A DNA stretch of 64,000 nt from Hyaloraphidium curvatum (Eukaryota; Monoblepharomycota; Hyaloraphidiomycetes; Hyaloraphidiales; Hyaloraphidiaceae). A model generated the notes under the pieces. The model had not been told where the DNA came from. It saw nothing but the letters and a program-made list of their open reading frames with translations, and searched no databases. The position numbers were made by a program, and so were the translations under genes. Numbering within the stretch: the stretch's first letter is position 1; every line of letters starts with the position of its first letter. Shown piece after piece: positions 50,338 through 59,916 of this stretch. The DNA is taken from NCBI GenBank assembly GCA_025558095.1, contig JAIVFI010000010.1:62001-126000 (forward strand). Reading direction: 5' to 3'.

Positions 50338-52786
50338 ATGGACGACGGCGGAAGCGACGGCAGCGCGCCGGGTGCCACCGCCCGCGCGTCCTGCGCCCTG
50401 TGCGCCCGGCTGAAAAAGGTAATGAATCGGGGATCGCCGGAGCCCTGCCGTTCTTCTGACCTGCGGACCGCAGCGGTGCACGTACGACGGCGCGTCGGAC
50501 GCGTGTACGCGGTGCGTGCGGCTCTCCAAGTCGTGCGAGCCCGCGGACACGAGCCTCAGCCGGCGGCAGCGCGAGAAGCTGCGGCGGGCGGGCCGCCTCC
50601 CGACGGCGCTGTCGCGGCCCGCGGAGAGCGGCAGCTCGGGCTCTTCCGCGGGCCCTTCTCCCGGGGCGAACCTGCAAAGCGAATTGGCGGAGCAGGTTGC
50701 GGCGCTGTCGGCCAGTGCGGCGGCGGCAGACGCGGCCGCGGCGAGCCTGGCCAGGTTCTCGGTGAACGCGCCCAAAATCGCGGCCGAGGCGCTTTCGGGC
50801 ACAATTGTTCCCGCCCTTCCCCCTCTTTCCTACGCGGCATCGAGCCCGGCCGGCTCGGGCTCGATCTCGTCCCCTCCGGCCGGCTCGCCGTGGAGCCCAT
50901 TCTCTCCCCCGGCGTGGCTGTCGTCCATGTCGGACGGCATCGCCTCCCCGCCGATGCGTGCGGCCGCACCGGACCCCTACTTTGCGCCGGAAGGCACCCG
51001 GCGGACATTTGCCCCACCGGCGGGCTCCCCGCCGACCGTCTTCGCCGCCTGGCCGCTGAGGAACGAGACGCCTGCCTTCGTGCTGCCCGCGCCGAGCCCT
51101 AACACCGGCCCGCAGCCCTCCTTCCCCGCCGATCAAATCCTTTCCGCCGTCTCGGCATACTGGACCTACGTGCACCCCATGCTCCCGATCCTGCACCGGC
51201 CCTCGATCGAAGCCGCTTTCTCGACGCTCGGCGAGGGCTCCGTGTACGGCTCCAGCCGCCCCTTGGCCCTGCTCTACCTCATGGCCGCGCTCGGCGTGCG
51301 CGAGCTCGTCGCGACGCCCGAGGTGGAGAAGCTGCGGATGGCCAAAGCGTGCTCGGAAAAGGCCAAGGAGCTGCTGCTGGCCGGCCACCTGGGCCACGCG
51401 CCGGGGGCGGCCAGGATGACGGACCTCGAGGCGCTGCAGTGCGTGATCTTGCTGCTGCAGACGTCGTTTCCCGCGGGGCAGTCGGGCGGGTCGCAGGATT
51501 TGCTCGCGCACGCGCTGGGGGCCATGCGGCGGCTATGCCTCGATGCCGAGGGGAGGTTCGTGTGCGGATCGCGCAAGCCCGCCACGGCCGCCGAGTGGAT
51601 CACGAACGAGTCGGCGCTGAGGTGCTACACCACGTTTGCCAGCGTCGAAATGTGGGTGACAGGCGCACGTTGCTTCTTGTCCCCCGCTGAATTCCAAACA
51701 TTCCCCCCTCCCCAGTGGCCTGGCCTACTTTGCCGTCCGCGAGCCCATCTACGACTTCTTCGAACGCCCCATCCCGCTCCCTTGCGAGGAGACGCTCTTC
51801 GACCAGCCCACCCCGGAAAGCGCCTTCGAGCACCTCACCCTGTCGTCGTCGACGTCCCCCGCCAACGGCACCATCTTCGTGGACTTTGGCCGCTTCCTGC
51901 TCAACCCCACTCCGGACGGGGCCCGAGCAATGGTCCTCGAGATCCTTGGCCCCGTTCTCTCGGGCCGTTGCAGCCCGTGCTCCGTCATCTGGCTCAACAC
52001 CGTGCTCCGCGTGATGCGCCACCGCCTGCGCTCGTTCGCGGCCATGCGGGGGATCGACGCCGTGGCGGCCATGACCAAGAACAGCGCCTTCTGCGGCCCG
52101 GCCGAGACCGCGTACCGCGAGCGGGTCCGCGCGTGCGACCTCATCGTCTCGACCTTCTTTGCCTCGCTCCCCACCTCCGTCGCCGGCGCCGTCGCCGACG
52201 GCATCATCCGCCCGCTCCTGCGCCCACACGGCCCCTTCGTGACCCTCGGCTCGGCGCACTACTTCCTCTCCACCGCGCTGGTCCTCGAATCCTTTGTCGT
52301 CGAGCAGTTCTTCGGCGACTCCAACCCCCCCGGCCTCCCGCGCGACGCGCCCCTGGCGCCCTACTTCCCGCGCCTCCTCCGCGCCTCCTCCTCCTTCTGC
52401 GCCTCCCTCGCCGGCCTGCTGCACAGCAACCCGCCCCTGCGCTGGATACACTTTATCCTCGTCGCTCCCTCCCTACGCGTTGGCGCCGTCGCGCTCGCGG
52501 CGCTGCGCGCGTCCCCGCCCGAGGACCCCGACAGGCCCGACCCGGCGCAGATGGCCAGGGCGGCGGAGCTGAGGACCGTGGCGAGGGCGCTGGACGCCAT
52601 CGCGGAGAGGTTCGGGTCGCTGAGTGGGTTCCCCGTCTTTGCGGTGCGCGGATGCGGGGCTGACCCGGGCGAACAGCGAGGTTCTACGCCGAGGGGTTCA
52701 AGAAGGCCATGCTGGAGGCGGGGGTGCAGCCCGATCCGGCACCGGCGATTGCGATGGCGGGGCTCGATGGGCTGGTGGTGGGTTGA
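50338..52786 (+). CDS. Zn2Cys6 fungal transcription factor
   Basis: Exons 50338-50418, 50474-51651, 51716-52623, 52677-52786; 758 aa. The binuclear zinc cluster is complete only after intron 1 is spliced: Cys 19, 22, 29, 38, 41, 48 (CALCARLKKRC, then CTRCVRLSKSC), spacing C-x2-C-x6-C-x8-C-x2-C-x6-C. A Ser/Pro/Ala-rich linker leads to the fungal transcription factor middle homology domain (PADQILSAVSAYWTYVHPML, PILHRPSIEAAF, LALLYLMAALGVREL). It is a DNA-binding regulator in the nucleus. It is next to the UNC93-like transporter on the same strand, so control of that neighbour is possible but not shown. Confidence 0.88.
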
Positions 52787-52941
52787 CGGGCGGACAGCGA
52801 GTGGGTGGGAGGGCTGCGCCACGGTAGTCTCGGTTGGTCAGGGTACGTTGGTTCAATTCATGAAACGCGGCTTGCTGCTGCACACACGTCACGTTCGAAG
52901 CGACGGCAGCGTCCTTTGATTTCCTGGCTCTACTTTCTGCC

Positions 52942-53362
52942 CTAGTAGTTGCCGAGCCAGAACCTGCGGATGTCGTCCTCCGACCCCAGCCCCCTGCTGC
53001 CCGCAATGTCGTTGTCCTGCGACGATCGTTGATCGGATATCCGGCACGTACGGCGCACCGGCGCGCGGCCCACCTTGATCCTGACGGCGCCCGGGAACGG
53101 GCAGCCCATCTCTTCGGCGGCGGCGGCGTCGGTGCAGTGCCTGAGCTCGCAGCCCGCGTTCTCGGCCGGCATGCCGTGGCGCGCAAACTGGTCCACGAGC
53201 GGGCTCCTGGTTCCCGCGGGGCGGGCGCGTCGTCAGGGGGCGGCGGAGGGCTGCGGAGCGCGGAACCCACTCCTCGGGGGCGAAGATGATGGCGCCGTCG
53301 GAGGAGCCGTAGCGGAAGCCCATGAGGTCGTGCCCCGCGGCGGAGATTTGCTCGATGCCCAT
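52942..53362 (-). CDS. Small hypothetical protein (99 aa)
   Basis: Exons 53271-53362, 53074-53206, 52942-53016. All three introns boundaries use GTGGGT/GTGGGC donors and CAG acceptors and keep frame. The product begins MGIEQISAAGHDLMGFRYGS, contains FARHGMPAENAGCELRHCTD and AAAAEEMGCPFPGAVRIK, and ends SEDDIRRFWLGNY. The second intron (57 nt) is a multiple of three without stops. Three Cys and a His near the middle could bind a metal, but no family is recognised. It might instead be non-coding. Confidence 0.4.
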
Positions 53363-53915
53363 GGCTGCGGACGTCTGGAGGGGCGGGGCAGGAGCTTGCT
53401 GCTGACGGGGGACTGCGGGCCAATTGCGCCGCTGGCCGCATATTATTGGGCCGCAGTCGCCGCAACGGCCTGGACCCGGCGTCTCCCGCACTCCAGCATG
53501 CACGCAGTAGCGTTCCAGTTTGCAGTTCCATAATAGTCATTGTTGCCGTTCTTGGCCTGACCTGACCGGCAATCAGGCCTCCACCGACTCCACCTGCGCA
53601 ACCACCTTGGCATCCGCGCCCTTGACCGTGTACAACCGCCTCCCCCTTCCGCCGCAGCGTCTATCTGGACCTTCGTGTCCTCGACGTGCTTCAGCGCCAC
53701 CCACGCCTTCCAGGCAGCCAACTGCGAGTCAGCTGCGGTTCGGTTCAACGTCACCGCGCCGCCACCTTAGGCAGTTGTACATCTGTGGTTTACATCTGTG
53801 GTTGAAGCATCCGTCCAACGACGTAACACCTCGAGCAAATCAGTAGCAGCCTACCCAATATTAGCATGTGTCGCGATCTCAAATTCCTGTAAACAGTAGC
53901 CGAATATGCATTACA
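53363..53915. other. Intergenic with a transporter fragment
   Basis: 553 nt between the 99-aa protein start and the FG-GAP protein stop. Apart from the damaged UNC93-like 3' fragment (53539-53706) I see nothing recognisable; the part near 53770-53900 is AT-richer. Confidence 0.5.
53539..53706 (-). pseudogene. Inverted, truncated copy of the UNC93-like gene 3' end
   Basis: Reverse-complemented, it aligns with about 49914-50079: GTGGCGCTGAAGCACGTCGA, then GACACGAAGGTC, GTCAAGGGCGCGGATGCCAA, GAGGCCTGATTGCCGGTCA with the same stop codon, and in the 3' flank GAACGGCAACAAT. The middle (codons around TLRRTLARAQ) has deletions and insertions. There is no promoter or upstream coding part. Confidence 0.8.
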
Positions 53916-55130
53916 TTAGGCGGATTGCGTGGTCGTGGCCCGCTTCGTGGTCGCGCGCTTCGTCGTCGTCCTCCGCCGCGTCGTCGTCTTCTTGGGCCCT
54001 GCGACCTGCAGCCGCACCCTGACGTCCCCATCCCACCAGCTCGACGCGGCCAAATCCAGCGCCCCGTCGCCGTTCAGATCCGCCGGCGCGACGGAGAAGG
54101 GCCCCTGCCCCACCGCGTAGTCCACCCGGGCCGCGAACCGCCTCCCGCCCAGCCCGCGGAGGAAGCTGACGGGGTCGCCGCCCCGCGACACGAGGGTGGG
54201 GTAGTTCCCGCGGATGCAGGCCGCGAGGATGTCGGGACGGCCGTCGCCGTCGAGGTCCGCGATCGCGACGCCCTTTGGCGTGCGGCCGGTGGCAAGGTAG
54301 GTCGGGGACGAAAAGGCGCCGCCGGGGAGGCCGAAATAGACCGAAACGGTATCGGAGCCGTCGTTGGCGGCCGCGAGGTCCAGGAATCCGTCGCCGTCGA
54401 GGTCGGCGGTGCGGATGGAATGGGGCCCGACGCCCGAGGGGTAGCTGCGCTGCGCCCTGAAGCCTCCGCCGCCGGTCGCGATGAAGACGCCGACGGTGTT
54501 GCTGCCGTGGTTGGCGACGGCAAAATCGAGCCACCCGTCGCGGTTGAAGTCCCCGACGGCGACGCTGTGCGGCTCGGCGCCTGACGCCAGGGTCCGCGAC
54601 GACCCGAACGCGCCCCCGCCGGTGCCGAACAGGACCTTAACGATCGACCCGCCCCAGCCGGCAACGACGACGTCCATCTTGCCGTCCTTGTTGAAGTCCG
54701 CGATCACGGCCTCGTGCGCCCCGGGCACCGCCTTGTAGTCGGCCGAGTACGCAAAGGCGCCGCCGCCGATGTTGAGCAGCACCGAGATTGTGCCCGACGC
54801 CTGGTTCGCCGTCACGATGTCGGGCCGCCCGTCGCCGTTGACGTCCCCGACGGCCACCGACTTGGGCTCGCAGCCGTCGGGCAGGGAATATTTGGCTGCT
54901 CGTAGGAAGGTGCCGTCGCCGCGGCCCCGCATGACGGCCACCGTGGCGTCGCCCGCATTGGCGGAGATGAGGTCGGGTTTGCCGTCGCCGTTGATGTCCA
55001 CGGCCCTTACGGCGTGGGCGTGGACGCCGCTCGAGTATGCGGCGGCGGGCCGAAGCGTCGGCGCGCCAATCGCGGGCACCGCCGCCGCGATCAGCGCAAT
55101 CGCAACGAAAAGGCCTTGCCGGTAGCGCAT
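53916..55130 (-). CDS. Secreted FG-GAP/VCBS repeat protein
   Basis: 404 aa, intronless; signal peptide GLFVAIALIAAAVPAIG. About seven FG-GAP/VCBS repeats follow, each with a calcium-type DxDGDGxxD loop: VDINGDGKPDLISANAGDA, VGDVNGDGRPDIVTANQASG, IADFNKDGKMDVVVAGWGGS, VGDFNRDGWLDFAVANHGSN, TADLDGDGFLDLAAANDGSD, IADLDGDGRPDILAACIRGN, PADLNGDGALDLAASSWWDG. They should fold as a seven-bladed beta-propeller outside the cell. The repeats are bacterial-like in regularity; lack of introns fits transfer or retroposition but does not prove it. The C-terminus is a Thr/Arg/Lys tail (TTTRRRTTTKRATTKRATT), similar in flavour to other surface proteins in this window. Confidence 0.85.
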   Translation of the reverse strand: MRYRQGLFVAIALIAAAVPAIGAPTLRPAAAYSSGVHAHAVRAVDINGDGKPDLISANAGDATVAVMRGRGDGTFLRAAKYSLPDGCEPKSVAVGDVNGDGRPDIVTANQASGTISVLLNIGGGAFAYSADYKAVPGAHEAVIADFNKDGKMDVVVAGWGGSIVKVLFGTGGGAFGSSRTLASGAEPHSVAVGDFNRDGWLDFAVANHGSNTVGVFIATGGGGFRAQRSYPSGVGPHSIRTADLDGDGFLDLAAANDGSDTVSVYFGLPGGAFSSPTYLATGRTPKGVAIADLDGDGRPDILAACIRGNYPTLVSRGGDPVSFLRGLGGRRFAARVDYAVGQGPFSVAPADLNGDGALDLAASSWWDGDVRVRLQVAGPKKTTTRRRTTTKRATTKRATTTQSA

Positions 55131-55312
55131 CGCAGGCAGCGGACGCCGGCGAGGCCGAGGGGGATGGGGATGGGAAAGTTGACGAGGGATCCCCGACTCC
55201 GCCACACCGCGGGTCCAGTACGTGAGCGGTTGATTCGGCACCAGCTGGACAAAACGAGGAACGCCGGCGAGCTCGACGGAAATAAATGCGCTGCAGCTTC
55301 GACAGACCAGCC

Positions 55313-57707
55313 CTAGAGCTTCGCCTTGGGAATCACTTTCCTGGCCTCGGCCGCGACAACGTCCCTCAGCTCCCGTTTCAGAATCCTGGGGAACGGCATC
55401 AGGCGAGGGCGATGTACTGAAGCGGGCAGCCTCACTTTTGGTTTGCGTTCCGTGGCAGAGGTTCGTCGACGAACTTGATGAATATCGGGATCTGCGGCGT
55501 GCAATCTGGTTGGCGCAATTACGAAGATCGCGCAGCCGGCGAGGCCCACCTTGAACGCCGCCAGCTTTGGCTTGAGGTGCTCCTGCACGTTCGCCAGAGT
55601 CACCTTTCCTTTGTACTCCGGTTTCACTTGACAAACGGCACCGACGAGCTCGCCGCTGAATGAGGTTGCCACTGGTGAGCTGTGGTGCGGCCCGTGACCG
55701 CATTTACGCACAGGAGGTCGTCGGGAATGCCGACGACGGCCACGTCCATCAAGGCGGGGTGCGTGTACATCGCGTCCTCGACCTCTGCGGGAAGGTTAGG
55801 GGCACGGAGCGAGCGTGCGAGGATCGAACTTGCCCGTGCAGTCTGCACGGGCGGAAAGTCAGCCGCTGACGAGCCAAGGGCCGCGTCGACCGACAGATGT
55901 TCTCTCCTCCTGCACGGACGAGGTCAGAAACGAATCCGAAACGACACAACGAAGGAACTTGCCGCGGATCAACATGTCCTTGGCGCGGTCCTGCGGGCAC
56001 GGGTGAGCTGGGTCGGCGGCCCGAAGGCGGGCGGAGGCCTTACCAAGATGTACACGAATCCTTCGGCGTCGATCTTGCCCACGTCGCCGCTCTTGAGCCA
56101 CCCGTCCTTCGTGATCGCCTTGTCCGTAGCCTCCTGGTTCCGGTAGTATCCTTTGATGATGTTTGGCCCCTGTCAAAATGGTCTTAATCGAGCTTCACCA
56201 GGTCCGCGCGACAGAAGGCACCTTGATCCACAGCTCGCCGATCTTGTTGATCCCCAGGTCGTTCCCATCGTCGTCCACGACCTTGACGTCCACCGTCGGG
56301 CACGGGGGGCCCACAGAGTCGGGCTTGGCGGCGTAGTCCTCGCCGCCGTTGGCCGTGGAAGCCGAGCTCGTTTCGGTGAGCCCGTATCCTTGGGAGGCGG
56401 TCGGTGTGGCCCGAGCAAACACGCGGTTGATGGCTTCCACGGCAGCGGGGGGGCACGGGGCGCCGCCGTAGCCCATGGACTCGAGGGAGCTCAGGTCGCG
56501 CTTCATGGCGTCCGGGTGCAGCGCCATCTGGTAAGCCTGTCATCGAGACGCGCGTTAGCACCGACTAATGGGCCTGTCAGATGGCGATTACCATCATGGG
56601 GACCCCTCCTGCGGACGTGATCCGTTCCTGCTCGATCAGCCGCAGCGCCTCCCCCGCATCCCACTTGTGCATGATCACGAGCTTGTTCCCCGCGGCCACG
56701 GCGCCCTGGAGCACCGAGTGGCAGCCCGTGGCGTGGAACAGGGGCACCGAGAGGAGCTGGGCCTTGCGGGGGAGCGCGGGGTCCGGGGCGGGGGGCGCCT
56801 CGCCACGGCGGAGGAAGGCGCGGGCGCCGGCGGCTCCGAGGTTGAGGATGTTGGTTATGAAGTTGCGGTGCGTGCCGAGCGCCCCTTTAGGTTTGCCCGT
56901 GGTGCCCTGTAGAGCCACGTCAGGTGTGCTTTGTGCGAAGAGAAGCCGAGCCCGGTACTTGCCGACGTGAAAAAGATGGTCGCATCCTCGTCCGGACCGA
57001 CTTCCCAGGCCAGAGTGGGCAGGCCGGGGTCGCGGCCGTGCTTCTGCTCGGCGGCCTTGACGTAGTCATCGAAGAGGATGGTGCCCGGGATGTCGCGCCG
57101 CGAGGAGTGGCAGAGGACAAAGTGCTCCATGCCGGCCGCCCGCAGGGCTTCAAGATGAGGCTGGAGGCGGACCGCGCGTTCCTCGTCGACAAAAACGATC
57201 TGGCGGGCAGTTCCGCGTCGTTGGAAAGGCACGGTAGTCAGTGAACGGAATCACCTTGCACTCCGCAAGTTCGATGCAGTAGGTCATCTCCGGTCCCGTG
57301 AGCCAGGCGTTGATACATGCGGCGATCGCGCCGACAGAGACCGTCGCCCAGAAGACGTGAGCCCACTCGGGCAGGTTCCTCATGCAGATTGCCACGCGGT
57401 CGCCCTTCGCGACCTTGGCCTTCCCCTGGAAGCCGTCGAGAAGGGCATGACCCACGAGGCCCGTGATCCGGTGGCCCTCATTGTAGGTGATCCGCTGGTC
57501 CGGCTTCCCCATCTCGGCGTAGACGATGTAATCCTTGTCGCCCCACTGCTTGGACGACTCCCACAGGGCGCGGATGTTGGGCGGCGCGTTCTTGAAGACG
57601 CGCACGTTGGGACGGCCGAGGACGGTCGTCGTCTCCATCTCCAGCGGGCCGCCGGGCGCGCAGATGAGCGCGTGTGCCGCGGCCACGGACATGGCCGGAT
57701 AGGGCAT
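55313..57707 (-). CDS. Acyl-CoA synthetase (AMP-binding), PTS1 (AKL), with microexon and GC-AG introns
   Basis: Twelve exons: 57255-57707, 56963-57199, 56592-56906, 56222-56536, 56044-56169, 55963-55990, 55895-55909, 55834-55842, 55712-55784, 55550-55655, 55436-55491, 55313-55385; 601 aa. Adenylate-forming motifs in order: FFTSGTTGKPKGALGTH (A3), GYGLTETSS (A5), LKSGDVGKIDAEGF (A7), DRAKDMLIRGGENIYCTEVE (A8), and the Lys block ILKRELR (A10). It activates a fatty acid with ATP and CoA. The C-terminus PKAKL is a peroxisomal PTS1 form. Three introns need GC donors, all GCAAGT (from 56962, 55962 and 55833), and exon 8 is just 9 nt. Without them A3 and A8 are broken. Start ATG 57707; a second Met lies five codons on. 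Confidence 0.88.
55785..55962 (-). other. GC-AG introns flanking 15-nt and 9-nt exons
   Basis: Introns 55910-55962 (GCAAGT...GTGCAG), 55843-55894 (GTCGGT...GTGCAG) and 55785-55833 (GCAAGT...CCGCAG) surround exons of 15 nt (GAGGAGAACATCT region) and 9 nt (ACTGCACGG). The 9-nt exon lies in the palindrome CCCGTGCAGACTGCACGGG. Splicing all three gives IRGGENIYCTEVEDAMYTHP, the canonical A8 motif. A further GC-AG intron is at 56907-56962. Confidence 0.65.
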
Positions 57708-58082
57708 CGTGAGCGGCGGCGCCCGAGCGAGGAAAATGACGGCGCGGGTATGCGGTTCCGCCGACGCGGGTGGGCGGAAGACCGGCGGTTTCAAGGGGAA
57801 AGAAGGGGCGGGGCGCGTGTTTGCCGTTTGCCCGACGCCCGATGCGGGCGGGCGGGGGTCGTGGGAGACGCTTGGAAGGCTCACTCCGAACACCGTCCAA
57901 GCGCCTCCCTGCTAGGCACTGCTTCGCACATGATGCTTTTCAAACGAAATTCGATCGCGGCTGGAGCGATCCGCTCCTCTCAGCCCCCAGACCCGCCGCG
58001 TCAACCTGGAGGCCTCGAAGACCTTTTGGCCAACTGACGTCAGCTTCGGTGTCTCGATTTGCTCGAAATGTATTGACCGTCA
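57708..58082. other. Intergenic, no gene seen
   Basis: 375 nt upstream of the acyl-CoA synthetase start (minus strand) and downstream of the next gene's stop. It should hold the synthetase promoter. No clear TATA box, palindrome or ORF of protein-like composition. Confidence 0.5.
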
Positions 58083-59678
58083 TCACCAGAGGATCGCGCC
58101 TGCGAATGCCGACAGTGCCGCCGCCGCAAACCCCCATCCCGATCGCACGCGCCCCGCCGCCGACGGCCTCCCCGGTTGCGACGTCCACGCCGTCCCCGTG
58201 CTCCAAGCCGTCCCCGTGCTCCATACCGTCGGCGTCGGCGGCGGCGGCCGCACCGAGCACGTCACCTGCGGTATCGCCGTCCCCGTCGGCATCACAGGAC
58301 CGCCCTGCACCCCACCTTCCACGTGCTCCGCGACGAGCTTGGCGAGGGAGGGGAACACGGTGCTCTGGTACCGCGAGAAAGGGCCCTCGGAGCCGCTGCC
58401 GCGGAGGTACACGACGTGCGAGCCGTTGTCGGTGCCGGCGTAGGTCAGGCTGCCGGGGGCGAAGCCAATGCCGTCGATCTTGGAGGCGGACAGGATGCGG
58501 CCGAACGCGGAGGGGCGGGTGGAGACCTTCAGGACGTTGCCCGAGGTCGCGAGGATGAAGTAAGGCTCGCGGAGAGGGGAGAGGCAGGCGCCCGGAGCCA
58601 GGGGGTAGGCGCCGTATTGGGCCAGGGGCAGGTTGGTGCCTGCGACCACAGTGAGGTTCAGCGCATCCACGGCCGTCAGCCGGAACGAGGCCGAGTTCGA
58701 GCTGGAGGGGTCGTCCTCAGTGGTGACGACTCCTAGGCGCGGAGCACCCGTAGGCGGGTCCGAGAAAAGGAAGGCGTCCACGATAAAGTCCGCTTTGCCG
58801 GGGAGGCCCGTGTCGAACTGCACGTGCGCGAGAAGGGCGCCGGTGGCGGCGTCGAAGCGCAGGGCAAAGACGTCGGTGAAGCCCACGGCATCGCCGAGGT
58901 CCGAGGTTGGGAGGGTGGGGGGAAACGGCGGCGGGTCGCCGTTGGACACGATCCCGACGACGAGGGGACCCGTCTCGTCCGAGTACAGGAGCTTCCGGGC
59001 ATACATCATCCGGGTCGTGCCATTATTGGGGGAAAGGAGGGGGATCTGGTACGGGGCTTTCCACGTCTCGGAGGCGCGGTCTCCGGGGCCGTCGTAGCGC
59101 ACGAGCCAGGACCGGCGGAGACCTGTGTCGGAGGTGCTGCCCATGTCCCCGCCGCCGCGCCACTCATCATAAATGACAAAGCGCGACGTACCGGCGCCGC
59201 CGACGACACCGGAGAACGCTCCGTTTGCCGTCGCCCCGGAGAACCCCGTCGTGCCCGCGGTCGCCAGTCCGCGGTAGGCGGGCCCGACGCGCAGCACGGC
59301 CGCCTCGCCGACGAACCACAGTGGCGAGTCATCGTCGTAAATGCAGCACGCCGCGACGTCCGGCAACGTCCACATCTGCCCGCCGCGCAGCGCAAAGTCG
59401 GCGACCGTCGCCTGCGGCACCGACCCCTCGGCCGCCGCCACCTCCCGCAGCACGGTGCCGGCCGAGGAGGTGAAGGTGCCGTCCAGCCGCACCTCGCCCG
59501 CCGCGGTGAGCCACGCAAGCCCGAGCGGGGGGACGCAGGCCGCGAGGGCGTCAAACGCCCGCGACGGCGGCGCCGAGTAGTTCCGGACAAAGGCCACCGA
59601 GAGCGCCGCGCCCGGCGTGGCGGCGAGGCCGGCCAGGAGAAGAGAAAGCTCAAGGCTGAGTGTACTGAAGTGCCTCAT
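58083..59678 (-). CDS. Secreted, probably GPI-anchored surface protein, unknown
   Basis: 531 aa, intronless. Signal peptide SLELSLLLAGLAATPGAALS at the N-terminus. The C-terminus has a Pro/Thr stem with a short tandem (STGTAWSTGTAW), then a small-residue and basic stretch and a terminal hydrophobic tail (WGFAAAALSAFAGAIL), the layout of a GPI-anchor signal. The body has beta-rich segments (FVGEAAVLRVGPAYRGLATA, PYFILATSGNVLKVSTR, DGIGFAPGSLTYAGTDNGS) that could be a degenerate propeller. Few Cys and several Asn-Gly/Ser/Thr sites. No enzyme motif recognised. Confidence 0.65.
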   Translation of the reverse strand: MRHFSTLSLELSLLLAGLAATPGAALSVAFVRNYSAPPSRAFDALAACVPPLGLAWLTAAGEVRLDGTFTSSAGTVLREVAAAEGSVPQATVADFALRGGQMWTLPDVAACCIYDDDSPLWFVGEAAVLRVGPAYRGLATAGTTGFSGATANGAFSGVVGGAGTSRFVIYDEWRGGGDMGSTSDTGLRRSWLVRYDGPGDRASETWKAPYQIPLLSPNNGTTRMMYARKLLYSDETGPLVVGIVSNGDPPPFPPTLPTSDLGDAVGFTDVFALRFDAATGALLAHVQFDTGLPGKADFIVDAFLFSDPPTGAPRLGVVTTEDDPSSSNSASFRLTAVDALNLTVVAGTNLPLAQYGAYPLAPGACLSPLREPYFILATSGNVLKVSTRPSAFGRILSASKIDGIGFAPGSLTYAGTDNGSHVVYLRGSGSEGPFSRYQSTVFPSLAKLVAEHVEGGVQGGPVMPTGTAIPQVTCSVRPPPPTPTVWSTGTAWSTGTAWTSQPGRPSAAGRVRSGWGFAAAALSAFAGAILW

Positions 59679-59916
59679 GTCGTGTTCTATTGCTGCAGAA
59701 TTGGAATGTGACTCGTCGGCCGGGGGAGCTCAGCCACATCCGAAGAGAGGCAAGAGGTGGCCCACAATCAAGCAAGCAGTGCTCGGGAGCTACAAAGGTA
59801 ATGAGCTACAGATGTTTCTGCTCGGATTCCTAGTCGTCGAGGCACTTGCGGCCCCATCGGTCCAATCCATTTCGTGCGTTCTCTTCTCCCTCTCAGCGTC
59901 CGGGTGCCACGTCAAC

